From positions 283,556 to 347,555 of the forward strand of contig NZ_JASJOM010000007.1 of assembly GCF_030271255.1 (NCBI RefSeq): a stretch of 64,000 nt of DNA, read 5' to 3'. The notes under the pieces are model-generated. The model was not told where the DNA came from. It made no database searches and saw only the letters and a list, made by a program, of their open reading frames with translations. Source of the DNA: Peribacillus folii (GTDB taxonomy: Bacteria > Bacillota > Bacilli > Bacillales > DSM-1321). Below are positions 8,458 through 18,286 of this stretch, one piece after another (position 1 is the first letter of the stretch; every line of letters starts with the position of its first letter). Made by a program: the position numbers and the translations under genes.

Positions 8458-9153
8458 ATGGATACGACGACAACGAGCACCACGTTTAATGATATTTTCA
8501 AATCAAGCTTTTTGGACAAGACCGAGAGCTTTTCAATCATCGACTCCCTGATTGGATTGCTGTTGGCATTTGCCATCGGATTGTTCATTTACGTCATATA
8601 TAAGAAGACCTTTTCCGGTGTGATGTACTCACACAATTTCAATATTTCCCTCATCATCATGACAATGGCCACGGCTTTGATCATCATGGGAATATCAACA
8701 AATATCGTTATTTCCCTGGGCATGGTCGGTGCACTCTCCATCGTCCGGTTCAGAACGCCGATCAAAGATCCGATGGACTTGGTCTTCTTATTCTGGGCAG
8801 CGGCCTCCGGTATCTTATGCGGGGCAGGATTAATTCCGCTCGTTATCATCGGTGCCATTTTAATAGGCATCGTCATGCTCATATTTGCCAATCGGATCAC
8901 GATCGAAAATCCTTTTTTATTAATTGTTAAATATTCAGATGCATCAATAGAAAAAAACTTGGAAGAAATGATATCCAGCAAGGTGAAAAAGCATTCGGTC
9001 AAATCGAAATCCGTCATGGCGGATAATAACCTCGAGGTGACATATGAGATCCGATTAAAAGATAATAACGCGGATTTCATCAATCAAGTTAAGGACATGA
9101 ACAGCGTTCACTCTGCCATCATGTTGAGTTATGATGGCAACTTCACAGCTTAA
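8458..9153 (+). CDS. DUF4956 membrane protein
   Basis: Integral membrane protein of the DUF4956 family, with no assigned biochemical function. From MDTTTT (231 aa) I see about four hydrophobic segments in the first 150 residues: IIDSLIGLLLAFAIGLFIYV, an IIMTMATALIIMGIS stretch, VFLFWAAASGILCGAG and a PLVIIGAILIGIVMLIF stretch. A SIVRFRTPIKDPMDLVFLFW loop, characteristic of the family, lies between them. The rest is a soluble cytoplasmic domain. The ATG at 8458 has GGAGGA at the right distance; an upstream TTG would put the ribosome site inside the gene. It lies 39 bp after the VTC gene, so it may anchor or channel the VTC enzyme or its product; that is inference. Confidence 0.8.
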   Translation: MDTTTTSTTFNDIFKSSFLDKTESFSIIDSLIGLLLAFAIGLFIYVIYKKTFSGVMYSHNFNISLIIMTMATALIIMGISTNIVISLGMVGALSIVRFRTPIKDPMDLVFLFWAAASGILCGAGLIPLVIIGAILIGIVMLIFANRITIENPFLLIVKYSDASIEKNLEEMISSKVKKHSVKSKSVMADNNLEVTYEIRLKDNNADFINQVKDMNSVHSAIMLSYDGNFTA

Positions 9154-9210
9154 AGGATATAAGGGATCGCAATCCCCCCATATTGGAAGACAGGAGGAAG
9201 GAGACAAGGC

Positions 9211-10914
9211 ATGTTAAAATCAAGGTATGTTGCAGCGACCATTGGATTATTGATCATGATTTTCATAGCAGTGATGTTTTTCCTTCCCCATCTTCAAGTT
9301 GAAAAAGCCACTAAAGGGAATACGTATACAGAATCTGTTTTTGATCAAACCAAGGTGACGAAAGTTGATATCACACTAGCTGATGATGATTTGGATACCA
9401 TCCTGGATAACCCCTCTGAAAAGGAAATCGTTAACGCCGATGTAACGATAGATGGGGAGACCGTGAAAAATGTAGGTTTTCGCACCAAAGGAAATCTCTC
9501 CTTGAATTCAGTTGTTCAAATGGGCGACTCCGAACGTTACAGCTGGAAGATTGACTTTGATTATTATCAGGACGATCAAGATTTACACGGGCTGAAAAAG
9601 TTGGCACTGAACAATAATTACAGTGATCCTACTTTTATGAGAGAATATCTTTCCTATGAATTAATGGAAAAGATGGGCATAGCGACACCAGGGCACTCCT
9701 ATATGTACGTGACCATCAACGGAAAGGAATGGGGCCTTTACTTAGGTGTGGAAGCAATAGAGGAAACCTTCCTAAATACCAACTTCGCTGATGGTACAGG
9801 CGATCTCTATTATCCTGATGGTACTGGAAGCGATTTAAAATGGATCAGCGAAGACATCGCTGACTACACCGGATTGAATTTAAAAACAAACGATCATTCG
9901 GACCAAACCGCCATGATCAATATGCTCGATGCCATCAATCATGGAGGCAATCTGGAGGAAGTGCTGGATGTGGATGAAATGCTGCGCTACTTCGCAGCCA
10001 ATACTGCCCTTGTCAACCTTGATCACTATCAAGGAGATAAAAAGCACAATTATTACCTATATGAAGAGAACGGAGTCTTTTCGATATTGCCGTGGGACTA
10101 TAATATGTCATTTGGCGGTTATTCCGGTGGGGGCGGGAGACAGGCAGGCGACACCATTCAGGAAAAAAGAACGACTGCTAAGGACGATGATGCCGAGCAG
10201 GATGACATGAAGGCTCCCGAGGAAGCACCAAATATGAACGGTGGCGGGATGATGGATATGAGCGCCAATTTCATGAATGAAAGTAACATCAACTTCAGCA
10301 TCACCGAGCCTGTTTCTGGCACGGCCCTTGAAGATCGCCCTTTATTGAAGGCACTGCTTTCTAACGACGAATACCGGGAAAAATATGATGATTATCTAGA
10401 CGACATTGCCACAGACTTTTTCTCTGAAGAAAAAATGGCAACAATGACCTCTGAAATTACAACATTGATCACACCGTATGTAAAAAGAGATCCAACCAAG
10501 TTTTATACAATGAATGAGTTTATCGAAGCAACATCTGGTGAGGAAACCCTTGTCGACTTCAGCGTTCAACGTGCTGAATCGATCTTAGCGCAGCTTTCTG
10601 GAGACCTGGTTGTCGAAGCTGAGACAGAAAGCAGCATGGACGGCAGAGCCCCTAATATGGGTGCTGACGTATATGGTGGCCAGCAACCACCAAGCATGGA
10701 TGGCATCGGAAATGTTTCTGCCATGCAGCCCCCTGACATCGATCGCGGCGGGAATGGCTCACCCCCTGATGGAACTTGGAAGATGGGCCAAAAGGAGCCA
10801 GGAATCAGCAGCTCCTCCAAAGATACGATCATTCTAACCCTCGTGCTCCTGATTTCATTAGTGGGTGCATTGGCTTTCGCCCACTTCTTTAAACGAAGAG
10901 GTAAAACGGGATGA
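9211..10914 (+). CDS. CotH-type protein kinase family, membrane-anchored
   Basis: CotH proteins are atypical kinases; B. subtilis CotH phosphorylates spore-coat proteins. This 567-aa protein has an N-terminal membrane segment (about residues 7-27), a CotH domain and a C-terminal membrane segment (about 538-558) followed by basic FKRRGKTG. Family landmarks are GFRTKGN, the LHGLKKLALNNNYSDPTFMR stretch, YVTINGKEWGLYLGVE and ILPWDYNMSFGG, whose Asp is the likely metal-binding residue. A Gly/Met/Pro-rich low-complexity insert is present around 320-360 and another around 475-535. The anchors and context differ from the coat-protein kinase, so its target is probably at the cell surface. RBS GGAGGAAGGAGA. 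Third gene of the VTC operon. Confidence 0.82.
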   Translation: MLKSRYVAATIGLLIMIFIAVMFFLPHLQVEKATKGNTYTESVFDQTKVTKVDITLADDDLDTILDNPSEKEIVNADVTIDGETVKNVGFRTKGNLSLNSVVQMGDSERYSWKIDFDYYQDDQDLHGLKKLALNNNYSDPTFMREYLSYELMEKMGIATPGHSYMYVTINGKEWGLYLGVEAIEETFLNTNFADGTGDLYYPDGTGSDLKWISEDIADYTGLNLKTNDHSDQTAMINMLDAINHGGNLEEVLDVDEMLRYFAANTALVNLDHYQGDKKHNYYLYEENGVFSILPWDYNMSFGGYSGGGGRQAGDTIQEKRTTAKDDDAEQDDMKAPEEAPNMNGGGMMDMSANFMNESNINFSITEPVSGTALEDRPLLKALLSNDEYREKYDDYLDDIATDFFSEEKMATMTSEITTLITPYVKRDPTKFYTMNEFIEATSGEETLVDFSVQRAESILAQLSGDLVVEAETESSMDGRAPNMGADVYGGQQPPSMDGIGNVSAMQPPDIDRGGNGSPPDGTWKMGQKEPGISSSSKDTIILTLVLLISLVGALAFAHFFKRRGKTG

Positions 10915-10924
10915 GGGCCATCCA

Positions 10925-10980
10925 CTCAAACAGGAACAAGGCATCCCATAAATTTTCGGGATGCCTTGTTCCTGTTTGAG
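10925..10980. terminator. Perfect 23-bp inverted repeat 3' of the CotH gene
   Basis: Arms at 10925-10947 and 10958-10980 are exact complements with a 10-base loop (ATAAATTTTC). Neither side has a clear U-tract, so it may be an mRNA-stabilising 3' hairpin or a weak terminator. Confidence 0.65.
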
Positions 10981-11255
10981 AGAATAACTACAGCTAAAAT
11001 TTCATAGCTTAGTAGATTGGAACGAGTTTTTATACGAATGGACGCCATCCTTTTCGCAAGTATTCCTCGACATTTAAAAATATTTTTAGCTGCCTCCTAA
11101 TATAAATTACCCTTATTTGGTATAAAATAGTAAAATATAAAGACAAAACAACCTCCAGAGGATTATCTACTTGTTTACCGTTTAAATATAAAGGGTAAAG
11201 ATTTCCATTATTAGTTTATCCGATCGTTCAGTATCAAGTTTGCCAAAACGCGTCG
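10981..11255 (+). promoter_or_regulatory. Amylase upstream region with sigma-B-like promoter
   Basis: Non-coding gap. GTTTAC (11173-11178), a 14-bp spacer and GGGTAA (11193-11198) closely match the sigma-B consensus (GTTTAA-N12..14-GGGTAT) and point toward the amylase about 75 bp downstream. No other element was recognised. Confidence 0.5.
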
Positions 11256-11273
11256 GTGTCAGGGGGGAAATGG

Positions 11274-12755
11274 ATGAAAAGAAATCATACGATGATGCAA
11301 TTTTTCGAGTGGCATCTTGAAGCAGATGGCACACATTGGGACAGATTGAAAAATGAGGCCTTAAAGTTGAAGGATACGGGGATTGACTGTGTTTGGCTTC
11401 CGCCCGTTACCAAAGGACAGTCCATTGGAGATAATGGCTATGGAATATATGACGGGTACGATTTAGGTGAGTTTGATCAAAAAGGCACGGTCCGTACCAA
11501 ATATGGGACAAAAGAAGAATTGCATCAAGCCATAACCGCCTGCCATGACAACGGTCTTTGCGTATATATCGACTTAGTCATGAATCACAAAGCCGGAGCT
11601 GACGGAACCGAGAAATTCGAAGTCATCGAGGTCAATCCGGAAAATCGTATGGAAGATATATCGGAGCCCTTTGAAATTGAAGGCTGGACGACGTTCGATT
11701 TCCCAGGCCGTAATAATCAATACTCTGATTTCAAATGGAACCATACGCATTTCAACGGGACCGACTATGATGCTAAAAACGACAAAATGGGCGTATACCG
11801 GATCACAGGGGAAAACAAACACTGGAACCAGCACGTCATAGATGAATTCGGCAACTATGATTATTTAATGTTCGCGAACATCGATTACAGCCTGCCAGAA
11901 GTTCGCCAGGAAATGATTACTTGGGGAAAGTGGATGGTCGATACATTAAAGTGTGATGGCTTCCGCCTGGACGCCGTTAAACATATTGATTATGATTTCA
12001 TTAATGAATTCCTACAGGAACTCATTCCTTATACGAAGGAACATTTCTTCATGGTCGGGGAGTTTTGGAAAGCCGATGTTAAAGCCTGCCAAAATTATTT
12101 GGAGCAAACCAATCATGACCTCAATTTGTTCGATGTTTCCCTGCATTATAAATTTCATGAAGCCTCGAACGCAGGAACAGACTTCGATCTCTCAACCATC
12201 TTTGATGATACACTCGTAAAAACCAACCCGGAACAGGCTGTCACTTTTGTCGACAACCATGACTCCCAGCCTCATGAATCACTGGAATCATGGGTAAAGG
12301 ATTGGTTTAAGCCGTCAGCATATGCCCTGATCCTGCTTAGGCATTGCGGTTACCCCTGTGTCTTTTATGGAGACTATTACGGCATTGGCGGTCCTTCCCC
12401 GGTTCCAGGTAAAAAGGAAATATTGGATCGCCTTTTATATGCCAGGTATGAAAAAGCCTATGGGGAACAGAAGGACTATTTTGACGATCCAAACACGATA
12501 GGCTGGGTTCGCTTAGGGGTTGAAGAGCTGGAAGGCTCGGGGTGTGCAATCGTTGTTTGCAACGCAGACCACAACGGCGAAAAAAGAATGTTCGTGGGTG
12601 AACAGCGGGCAGGCGAAATCTGGACTGACTTGACCCATCACAGGGATGACCACATCACCATTGAGGAAGATGGCTACGCCACCTTTCCCGTGCATGGAAA
12701 AAGCGTATCCGTATGGGCCTTGAATGATACGCGGCTTGAAACCGAACAAAGCTGA
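11274..12755 (+). CDS. Cytoplasmic alpha-amylase (GH13 subfamily 5 type)
   Basis: Endo-hydrolysis of alpha-1,4-glucans. The 493-aa protein from MKRNHTMMQF has no signal peptide, so it should act on intracellular glycogen or maltodextrins. The GH13 conserved regions are seen in order: VYIDLVMNHKAG; GFRLDAVKH with nucleophile Asp233; VGEFW with acid/base Glu263; and FVDNHDSQ with Asp330. A beta-sandwich C-domain follows. The ATG at 11274 lies six bases after GGGGGG; a GTG at 11256 would place the ribosome site inside the gene. It resembles E. coli AmyA and bacillary intracellular amylases. A sigma-B-like promoter and a strong terminator make it a single-gene unit. Confidence 0.92.
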   Translation: MKRNHTMMQFFEWHLEADGTHWDRLKNEALKLKDTGIDCVWLPPVTKGQSIGDNGYGIYDGYDLGEFDQKGTVRTKYGTKEELHQAITACHDNGLCVYIDLVMNHKAGADGTEKFEVIEVNPENRMEDISEPFEIEGWTTFDFPGRNNQYSDFKWNHTHFNGTDYDAKNDKMGVYRITGENKHWNQHVIDEFGNYDYLMFANIDYSLPEVRQEMITWGKWMVDTLKCDGFRLDAVKHIDYDFINEFLQELIPYTKEHFFMVGEFWKADVKACQNYLEQTNHDLNLFDVSLHYKFHEASNAGTDFDLSTIFDDTLVKTNPEQAVTFVDNHDSQPHESLESWVKDWFKPSAYALILLRHCGYPCVFYGDYYGIGGPSPVPGKKEILDRLLYARYEKAYGEQKDYFDDPNTIGWVRLGVEELEGSGCAIVVCNADHNGEKRMFVGEQRAGEIWTDLTHHRDDHITIEEDGYATFPVHGKSVSVWALNDTRLETEQS

Positions 12756-12765
12756 TTATCTTTAG

Positions 12766-12803
12766 CCAAGAACAGCATGCCGTTAACGGCATGCTGTTCT
12801 TGG
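12766..12803. terminator. Palindromic terminator after the amylase
   Basis: A perfect 38-bp palindrome with two 19-base arms meeting at GTTAAC. It can form a long GC-rich hairpin in either direction, but the following T-run is short. Confidence 0.7.
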
Positions 12804-12903
12804 TGTTGAAAAAATCGAAATTTTCCCACTGCTATGGTGTTCAACTACTGTTAGCCACACACCCATTCATGGTAAGATAAGGGAAAAAGGAGCTGGTGGA
12901 CAA

Positions 12904-14139
12904 ATGAAGAAGGATATCATAGATAGATTTACTTCCTATGTGAAAGTGGATACGCAATCCAATGAGGAAAGTTCCTCCTGCCCCTCTACACCTGGCCAAT
13001 TGACATTGGCAAATGCATTGGTGAAGGAACTGCAATCGATAGGCATGGAAGAAGTGACCATCGACGCTAATGGCTATGTGATGGCGACGCTTCCAGCCAA
13101 TACGGATAAAGATGTCCCGACGATCGGTTTTTTGGCCCATGTCGATACAGCAACCGATTTCACTGGCAAAAACGTGAAGCCTCAGCTCGTTGATAACTAT
13201 GATGGCCGCGACCTTACTTTACACGAAGAATTGGATATCATCCTATCACCGAAGGAATTCCCTTCGCTTAAGAACTATGAAGGACATACATTGATCACAA
13301 CGGATGGGACGACCTTGCTGGGTGCAGATAATAAAGCCGGCATCGCTGAAATCATGACTGCGATGGATCATTTGATACAGCATCCGGAAATCAAGCATGG
13401 AAAAATCCGTGTCGCCTTTACTCCAGATGAGGAAATCGGCAGAGGTCCGCATAAATTCGATGTGAATGCTTTCAATGCCCAATTTGCCTATACCGTTGAC
13501 GGCGGACCCCTTGGCGAACTTGAATATGAAAGCTTCAATGCGGCATCGGCCAAAATCAAATTCAAAGGGACGAACATTCACCCTGGAACCGCGAAAGGGA
13601 AGATGGTCAACTCAGCTAAAATAGCCATGGAATTTCACAATTTGCTCCCATCGGCGGAAGCACCGGAACATACGGAAGGCTATGAAGGCTTTTACCATCT
13701 TCTCTCCTTCCAAGGCGATGTAGAAGAAACCAGGCTTGCCTACATCATCAGGGATTTCGATCGCCAAAAATTCAATGGTCGCAAGGAATATATGACGCAC
13801 ATCACCGAAAAACTAAAAGAAAAATATGGGCAAAAACGGATCGAGCTTGAATTAAAGGACCAATACTTCAATATGAAGGAAAAGATTGAGCCGGTAAAAG
13901 AAATCGTTGACATTGCCCATGAAGCCATGGAAAACCTCGGTATACAACCAAAAATCTCACCAATACGCGGCGGGACGGATGGGTCCCAATTATCGTATAT
14001 GGGCCTTCCGACGCCCAATATCTTTACCGGCGGCGAAAACTTTCATGGCAAATATGAATTCATTTCCGTCGATAATATGATGCTGGCGACAAAGGTGATC
14101 GTTGAAATTGCCTCGCTCTTTGAAGCAAAAGCGAAGTAG
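12904..14139 (+). CDS. pepT: Peptidase T (tripeptide aminopeptidase)
   Basis: Zinc-dependent M20 aminopeptidase that removes N-terminal residues from tripeptides in the cytoplasm. The 411-aa length is typical. Metal ligands and motifs are seen as [11 protein letters not shown], the metal-bridging [26 protein letters not shown] with the catalytic Glu, [29 protein letters not shown], and C-terminal [20 protein letters not shown] with [11 protein letters not shown]. The start ATG follows AAAGGAGCTGG. It is transcribed alone and converges on katE across a shared terminator. Identification by family signature is secure. Confidence 0.96.
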   Translation: MKKDIIDRFTSYVKVDTQSNEESSSCPSTPGQLTLANALVKELQSIGMEEVTIDANGYVMATLPANTDKDVPTIGFLAHVDTATDFTGKNVKPQLVDNYDGRDLTLHEELDIILSPKEFPSLKNYEGHTLITTDGTTLLGADNKAGIAEIMTAMDHLIQHPEIKHGKIRVAFTPDEEIGRGPHKFDVNAFNAQFAYTVDGGPLGELEYESFNAASAKIKFKGTNIHPGTAKGKMVNSAKIAMEFHNLLPSAEAPEHTEGYEGFYHLLSFQGDVEETRLAYIIRDFDRQKFNGRKEYMTHITEKLKEKYGQKRIELELKDQYFNMKEKIEPVKEIVDIAHEAMENLGIQPKISPIRGGTDGSQLSYMGLPTPNIFTGGENFHGKYEFISVDNMMLATKVIVEIASLFEAKAK

Positions 14140-14151
14140 CCTGATTAAAAA

Positions 14152-14180
14152 AAACCCCAGACCATGGCCGTCTGGGGTTT
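14152..14180. terminator. Bidirectional terminator between pepT and katE
   Basis: AAACCCCAGAC and GTCTGGGGTTT pair around a short loop (CATGGCC), with an A-run on the left giving a U-tract for the minus strand. It serves both convergent genes. Confidence 0.85.
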
Positions 14181-14186
14181 GGTTCA

Positions 14187-16256
14187 TTATGCGCGTTTCC
14201 AGTGACGGTGCTTGGCGATGGCTTCAATAAAGGCAGTTCCGCTAGTCTCATCCGTGATGGCGACAACGCCTGCACTGGAATCAAAAGAGGCTATGCCTGC
14301 CTTCTTCAACATCTCGGCTCCTTCTTTTCCTGACCCGATTGCCTTGAAGTGATTGTAGGCTTCATTAACAAAGAAAATTGGATCCTTCGAAGCTTTTAGC
14401 GCATCCACACTTTCCTGACCTCCTGCTATATATATGGCATCGTATAATACCGAATCGGCGGTCAGGAAGGTTTGATCGACTTCAACTTGCTGCTCCGTTG
14501 AACTTGTAATCATTCCGCGATTCATACTGACGATTTCCGCCATTACTCCAGCCGCCTTGAACGATTCCAATACCTGATTAACCTCAGATCCGTTGAACCC
14601 GTCTGCAGCCAGGATTGCCACTTTCCTTGTCGCTGCCGTTTTCACCTTCATCTGCTCCTGGCTTAGAGCAGGAGATGTCAGCTCACCCCCGGCCTGACTT
14701 TTGTTGGTTGGCGGATTCGCTCCCACACCTCTGGCGATCGCTTCCGCCAGCTCAAAATCGACATGGCTGAACATCTCGACGATTTGCTGCTGAACGTCCT
14801 TGCTTTTCACTTTCCCCACCTCAAAGTGGAAAGCGGAAATAATATGCTGCTTCTCCACTTGCGTCATGCTATTCCAGAATAGTTTGGCTTGGCTGAAATG
14901 ATCCTTGAAGCTTTCACTGCGCTGGCGCACCTTTCTGCCATCGACCTTCTCCTGGTAATGTGCATAGCCGCCTTCCGCTTCTGAAGCTGGTTCCGGTGAG
15001 TTACCTGCAAGGGAATTCTTATGATAGCTGACAGGGCCTGGATTGATTGTCATCCGATGCATCCCGTCGCGCTGATTATTATGAAAAGGACAAACCGGCC
15101 TGTTAATCGGAAGCTCATGGAAATTCGGTCCGCCCAACCGGGATAGCTGTGTATCGGTGTACGAGAATAAACGCCCTTGAAGCAGCGGATCATTGGAAAA
15201 ATCGATGCCCGGTACAACATGTCCCGGATGGAAAGCAATCTGCTCCGTTTCCGCAAAAAAGTTATCAGGGTTTTGGTTCAATACCATTTTCCCGATTATT
15301 TTCACAGGCACCTGTTCTTCCGGCCATAGTTTAGTAGGATCGAGGATGTCAAAGTCGAAATCGAATTCGTCCTCCTCCTTGATCAATTGCACGCCGAATT
15401 CAAATTCAGGGTAATTGCCCGTATCGATCGCCTCCCACAAATCTTGGCGGTGGAAATCGGGATTCTTTCCGGCGATTTTCTGTGCCTCATCCCAGACGAG
15501 CGATTTAACGCCAAGGACAGGCTTCCAATGGAATTTAACGAAATGGGCCACGCCTTCTTCATTCACAAACCGGAATGTATGAACACCGAACCCCTCCATC
15601 ATCCTAAAGCTTCTCGGGATTGCCCTGTCGGAGAGATGCCACATGATCATATGTGCCGATTCCTGATTATTGGCGACAAAATCCCAAAAAGTATCATGGG
15701 CAGAAGCGGCCTGTGGGATTTCGTTATGAGGCTCCGGCTTTACCGCATGAATCAAATCCGGAAATTTAATCGCATCCTGGATAAAAAATACCGGAATATT
15801 ATTTCCAACCAAATCGTAGTTTCCTTCCTCGGTATAAAACTTGGTCGAGAAGCCCCTGACATCGCGAACCGAGTCTGCTGATCCACGCGAACCCGCTACA
15901 GTCGAGTACCGTACGAATACCGGAGTCTTGACCGAAGGATCTTGAAGAAACTTGGCCTTTGTAAATTCAGTCATCGGCTCATATACTTGAAAATATCCGT
16001 GTGCCCCCGATCCACGTGCGTGCACGATTCGCTCAGGAATTCGCTCATGGTCGAAATGAGTCATCTTTTCACGGAAATGAAAGTCTTCCATTAATGTCGG
16101 TCCGCGAGTGCCCGCTTTCAAGGAATGCTCGTCCTCCGAAATGCGCAATCCTTGATTCGTCGTCATCTTTTTACCCGTATCGTCCACTCGATATTGATCT
16201 AACTGCCGATTTTTACTTTGCTCATTGATTTTTCCGCTTTCGTTTTCACTTGCCAT
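14187..16256 (-). CDS. katE: Large-subunit monofunctional catalase (HPII/KatE type)
   Basis: Haem catalase converting hydrogen peroxide to water and oxygen. At 689 aa it belongs to the large-subunit clade with a C-terminal DJ-1/PfpI-like domain. Distal haem His79 lies in RIVHARGSGAHG and Asn152 in LVGNNIPVFF; the proximal Tyr is in RLFSYTDTQLSRLGGPNF (about residue 365). The final 150 residues (VAILAADGFNGSEVNQVL onward) form the flavodoxin-like domain. I choose the ATG at 16256 (MASENES), nine bases after GGAGGGGG; the upstream TTG at 16280 would contain the ribosome site. In B. subtilis katE is a sigma-B general-stress gene, and a sigma-B-like promoter is seen here too. Confidence 0.95.
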   Translation of the reverse strand: MASENESGKINEQSKNRQLDQYRVDDTGKKMTTNQGLRISEDEHSLKAGTRGPTLMEDFHFREKMTHFDHERIPERIVHARGSGAHGYFQVYEPMTEFTKAKFLQDPSVKTPVFVRYSTVAGSRGSADSVRDVRGFSTKFYTEEGNYDLVGNNIPVFFIQDAIKFPDLIHAVKPEPHNEIPQAASAHDTFWDFVANNQESAHMIMWHLSDRAIPRSFRMMEGFGVHTFRFVNEEGVAHFVKFHWKPVLGVKSLVWDEAQKIAGKNPDFHRQDLWEAIDTGNYPEFEFGVQLIKEEDEFDFDFDILDPTKLWPEEQVPVKIIGKMVLNQNPDNFFAETEQIAFHPGHVVPGIDFSNDPLLQGRLFSYTDTQLSRLGGPNFHELPINRPVCPFHNNQRDGMHRMTINPGPVSYHKNSLAGNSPEPASEAEGGYAHYQEKVDGRKVRQRSESFKDHFSQAKLFWNSMTQVEKQHIISAFHFEVGKVKSKDVQQQIVEMFSHVDFELAEAIARGVGANPPTNKSQAGGELTSPALSQEQMKVKTAATRKVAILAADGFNGSEVNQVLESFKAAGVMAEIVSMNRGMITSSTEQQVEVDQTFLTADSVLYDAIYIAGGQESVDALKASKDPIFFVNEAYNHFKAIGSGKEGAEMLKKAGIASFDSSAGVVAITDETSGTAFIEAIAKHRHWKRA

Positions 16257-16347
16257 TGTTTCATTCCCCCTCCTAGTCAAAAAATTAAGGTTAATTCGTG
16301 TTGTATGTATTTTTATTATTGGAAATAATTGAGTTACCCTTCCTCAT

Positions 16348-16373
16348 ATACCACTCTAATTTGGGGAATAAAC
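16348..16373 (-). promoter_or_regulatory. Possible sigma-B promoter of katE
   Basis: Minus strand GTTTAT (16368-16373), 14-bp spacer, TGGTAT (16348-16353), each one mismatch from the sigma-B consensus. It lies about 90 bp upstream of the katE start. The rest of 16257-16505 shows nothing else recognisable. Confidence 0.4.
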
Positions 16374-16505
16374 AGGATTCAAAAAATTAGGGTGAGGTCG
16401 GGTTAATGGGGCACAGGTCGAATTAATGCCTGATTTGAACGAAATGTCATCCGGTTTGGACGGCTCCTGCCTCACATTACGTTTCCAAATTTTGTTAATA
16501 TATCA

Positions 16506-16556
16506 TAAAAAAAGAAACGGGAAGGCCAATTTTTGGACTTTCCGCTTCTTTTATTC
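16506..16556 (-). terminator. Rho-independent terminator of dbpA
   Basis: On the minus strand a GAAGCGGAAAGTCC arm pairs (with three G-U pairs) to GGCCTTCCCGTTTC and is followed by TTTTTTT. It lies just after the helicase stop. Confidence 0.8.
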
Positions 16557-16563
16557 CATAGAT

Positions 16564-18012
16564 TCAGTTTTTAAAGGCCTCTGAAACCTTCAAGAGCTTG
16601 CCTTTGACTTTTGTATTTTTCATCACCCTCAAGACGAGAGGGCCCTTTTCATTCAGGATTTCCACATAAGAAACATTATCTTGAATCGTGATAATCCCGA
16701 TGTCCTCTGCATTCACTCCATCAATCTTGGCGATGGTGCCGACAAAATCAACTGCCCTGATTTTCTTCTTCTTCCCGCCATTGAAGTACAGCTTCATGAT
16801 TTGTTTATTCAAACGTTCACTTTTATCTTTTTTAATCTTTGGACGGGCTTCAAGCTTCGCCTCGAAGTCCGTTCTTTTAGCTGCTACCTCTTCATTTGAA
16901 GGAGCAGCCAGCTTGGCGATTTCAAAACCGATATACGCTTGGATCTCAATCAGGAACTTGTCCTCGTACGGTGTGATGAACGTGATGGCTTTGCCTTTTT
17001 GACCGGCACGGCCCGTCCTTCCCGTCCGGTGTACATAGCTTTCCTTTTCCATTGGGAGGTCATAGTTGATGACATGGGTGATATTATCAATATCAATTCC
17101 GCGTGCAGCAACATCCGTCGCCACCAAATAGCGGAATTCGCCTCGCCTGAATTCATTCATCACGGCAAGACGATCCTCCTGAATCATGCCGCCATGTATC
17201 ATATCGCAAGGATAATCAAGCTCCACCAGCTGTTCACACACTTGATCGACCCGATCCTTCGTCCGGCAAAAAATGATGCAGCTATCGGGATTTTCGGTCA
17301 TCGTGATGTCCCTGAGCAGGGAGAATTTATCATCCTCATTCACTTCAATGAGGGCATGCTCGATATTGTCCGTCGTCAGTCCCTTCGCTTTGATTTCAAT
17401 ATCGAGGGGGTTTTTCAAATATTGCTGGCAAAGCTTCTTTATGCTCTCAGGCAGTGTAGCGGAAAACAGCATCGTCACCCGGTCTTCCGGGAGCTTCTTG
17501 ATGATGGCCTCCACTTGTTCGATGAAGCCCATATTAAGCATTTCATCCGCTTCATCGATAACCAAATGGGTAAGTCGCTCCAAGGCAAATGTACCTTTCT
17601 CGATATGATCGAGAACACGGCCCGGCGTTCCCACGACCACATGGCTTTTTTGCTTCAACTCCGCCTTCTGCAAGGCAAACGGATGTTTACCGTAAACCGC
17701 AGTGGCCTTGATCCGTTTAAACCTGCCTATATTGGTGATATCCTCCTTTACCTGCACAGCAAGCTCACGTGTCGGCGTTAAGATGAGGGCCTGCGGCTTA
17801 TTCTCCCCCCAATCGACCACCTCGCATATCGGAATCCCGAAGGAAGCGGTCTTGCCGCTCCCCGTTTGCGATTTCACGACAAGATCCTGTCCTTCCAGTG
17901 CGGCTGGAATCACCTCACGCTGCACTGCCGTTGGGCTTTGATATCCCAAGCTCTCCAATGCCCTTACGATTTCATCACTTAATGTATAATCAGAAAAACT
18001 CAATTCTTTCAT
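16564..18012 (-). CDS. dbpA: DEAD-box RNA helicase DbpA/YxiN
   Basis: ATP-dependent RNA helicase acting in 50S assembly; the DbpA/YxiN group binds hairpin 92 of 23S rRNA through a C-terminal RRM. The 482-aa protein shows all core motifs: [11 protein letters not shown] (Q motif), [41 protein letters not shown] and [11 protein letters not shown] basic linker (about 390-410) precedes the roughly 75-residue RRM domain ending [21 protein letters not shown]. The C-terminal domain separates it from CshA and CshB. The ATG at 18012 follows GAGG. It is a single-gene unit with its own terminator. Confidence 0.93.
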   Translation of the reverse strand: MKELSFSDYTLSDEIVRALESLGYQSPTAVQREVIPAALEGQDLVVKSQTGSGKTASFGIPICEVVDWGENKPQALILTPTRELAVQVKEDITNIGRFKRIKATAVYGKHPFALQKAELKQKSHVVVGTPGRVLDHIEKGTFALERLTHLVIDEADEMLNMGFIEQVEAIIKKLPEDRVTMLFSATLPESIKKLCQQYLKNPLDIEIKAKGLTTDNIEHALIEVNEDDKFSLLRDITMTENPDSCIIFCRTKDRVDQVCEQLVELDYPCDMIHGGMIQEDRLAVMNEFRRGEFRYLVATDVAARGIDIDNITHVINYDLPMEKESYVHRTGRTGRAGQKGKAITFITPYEDKFLIEIQAYIGFEIAKLAAPSNEEVAAKRTDFEAKLEARPKIKKDKSERLNKQIMKLYFNGGKKKKIRAVDFVGTIAKIDGVNAEDIGIITIQDNVSYVEILNEKGPLVLRVMKNTKVKGKLLKVSEAFKN

Positions 18013-18286
18013 ATGAACAGCCTCATTTATGGTTTAGTATCTTGCTTTATTGTTTCAAGATCGTATATTCCTTATACAAAGTACTATTATACGCGATATG
18101 GAATGATAAACGGCTTAATAATCCATTTCCTTGGTCTTATTTCAAAATAATGATCCATTTCTCCGGACAATCTGGTATAACGGCTGTGATGATTCAAAAT
18201 GGACCTGCCTCTTTTCGACATGCTAAAATATGTATGTTAAAAAGGTGTCGATCGAATAACTAAATTTCCAAAAGGAGAGCTGGTTT

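Noticed and set aside
16939..17781. 280-codon plus-strand open frame inside dbpA
   Set aside because: It is antisense to a fully conserved helicase, has no ribosome site, and its translation resembles no family.
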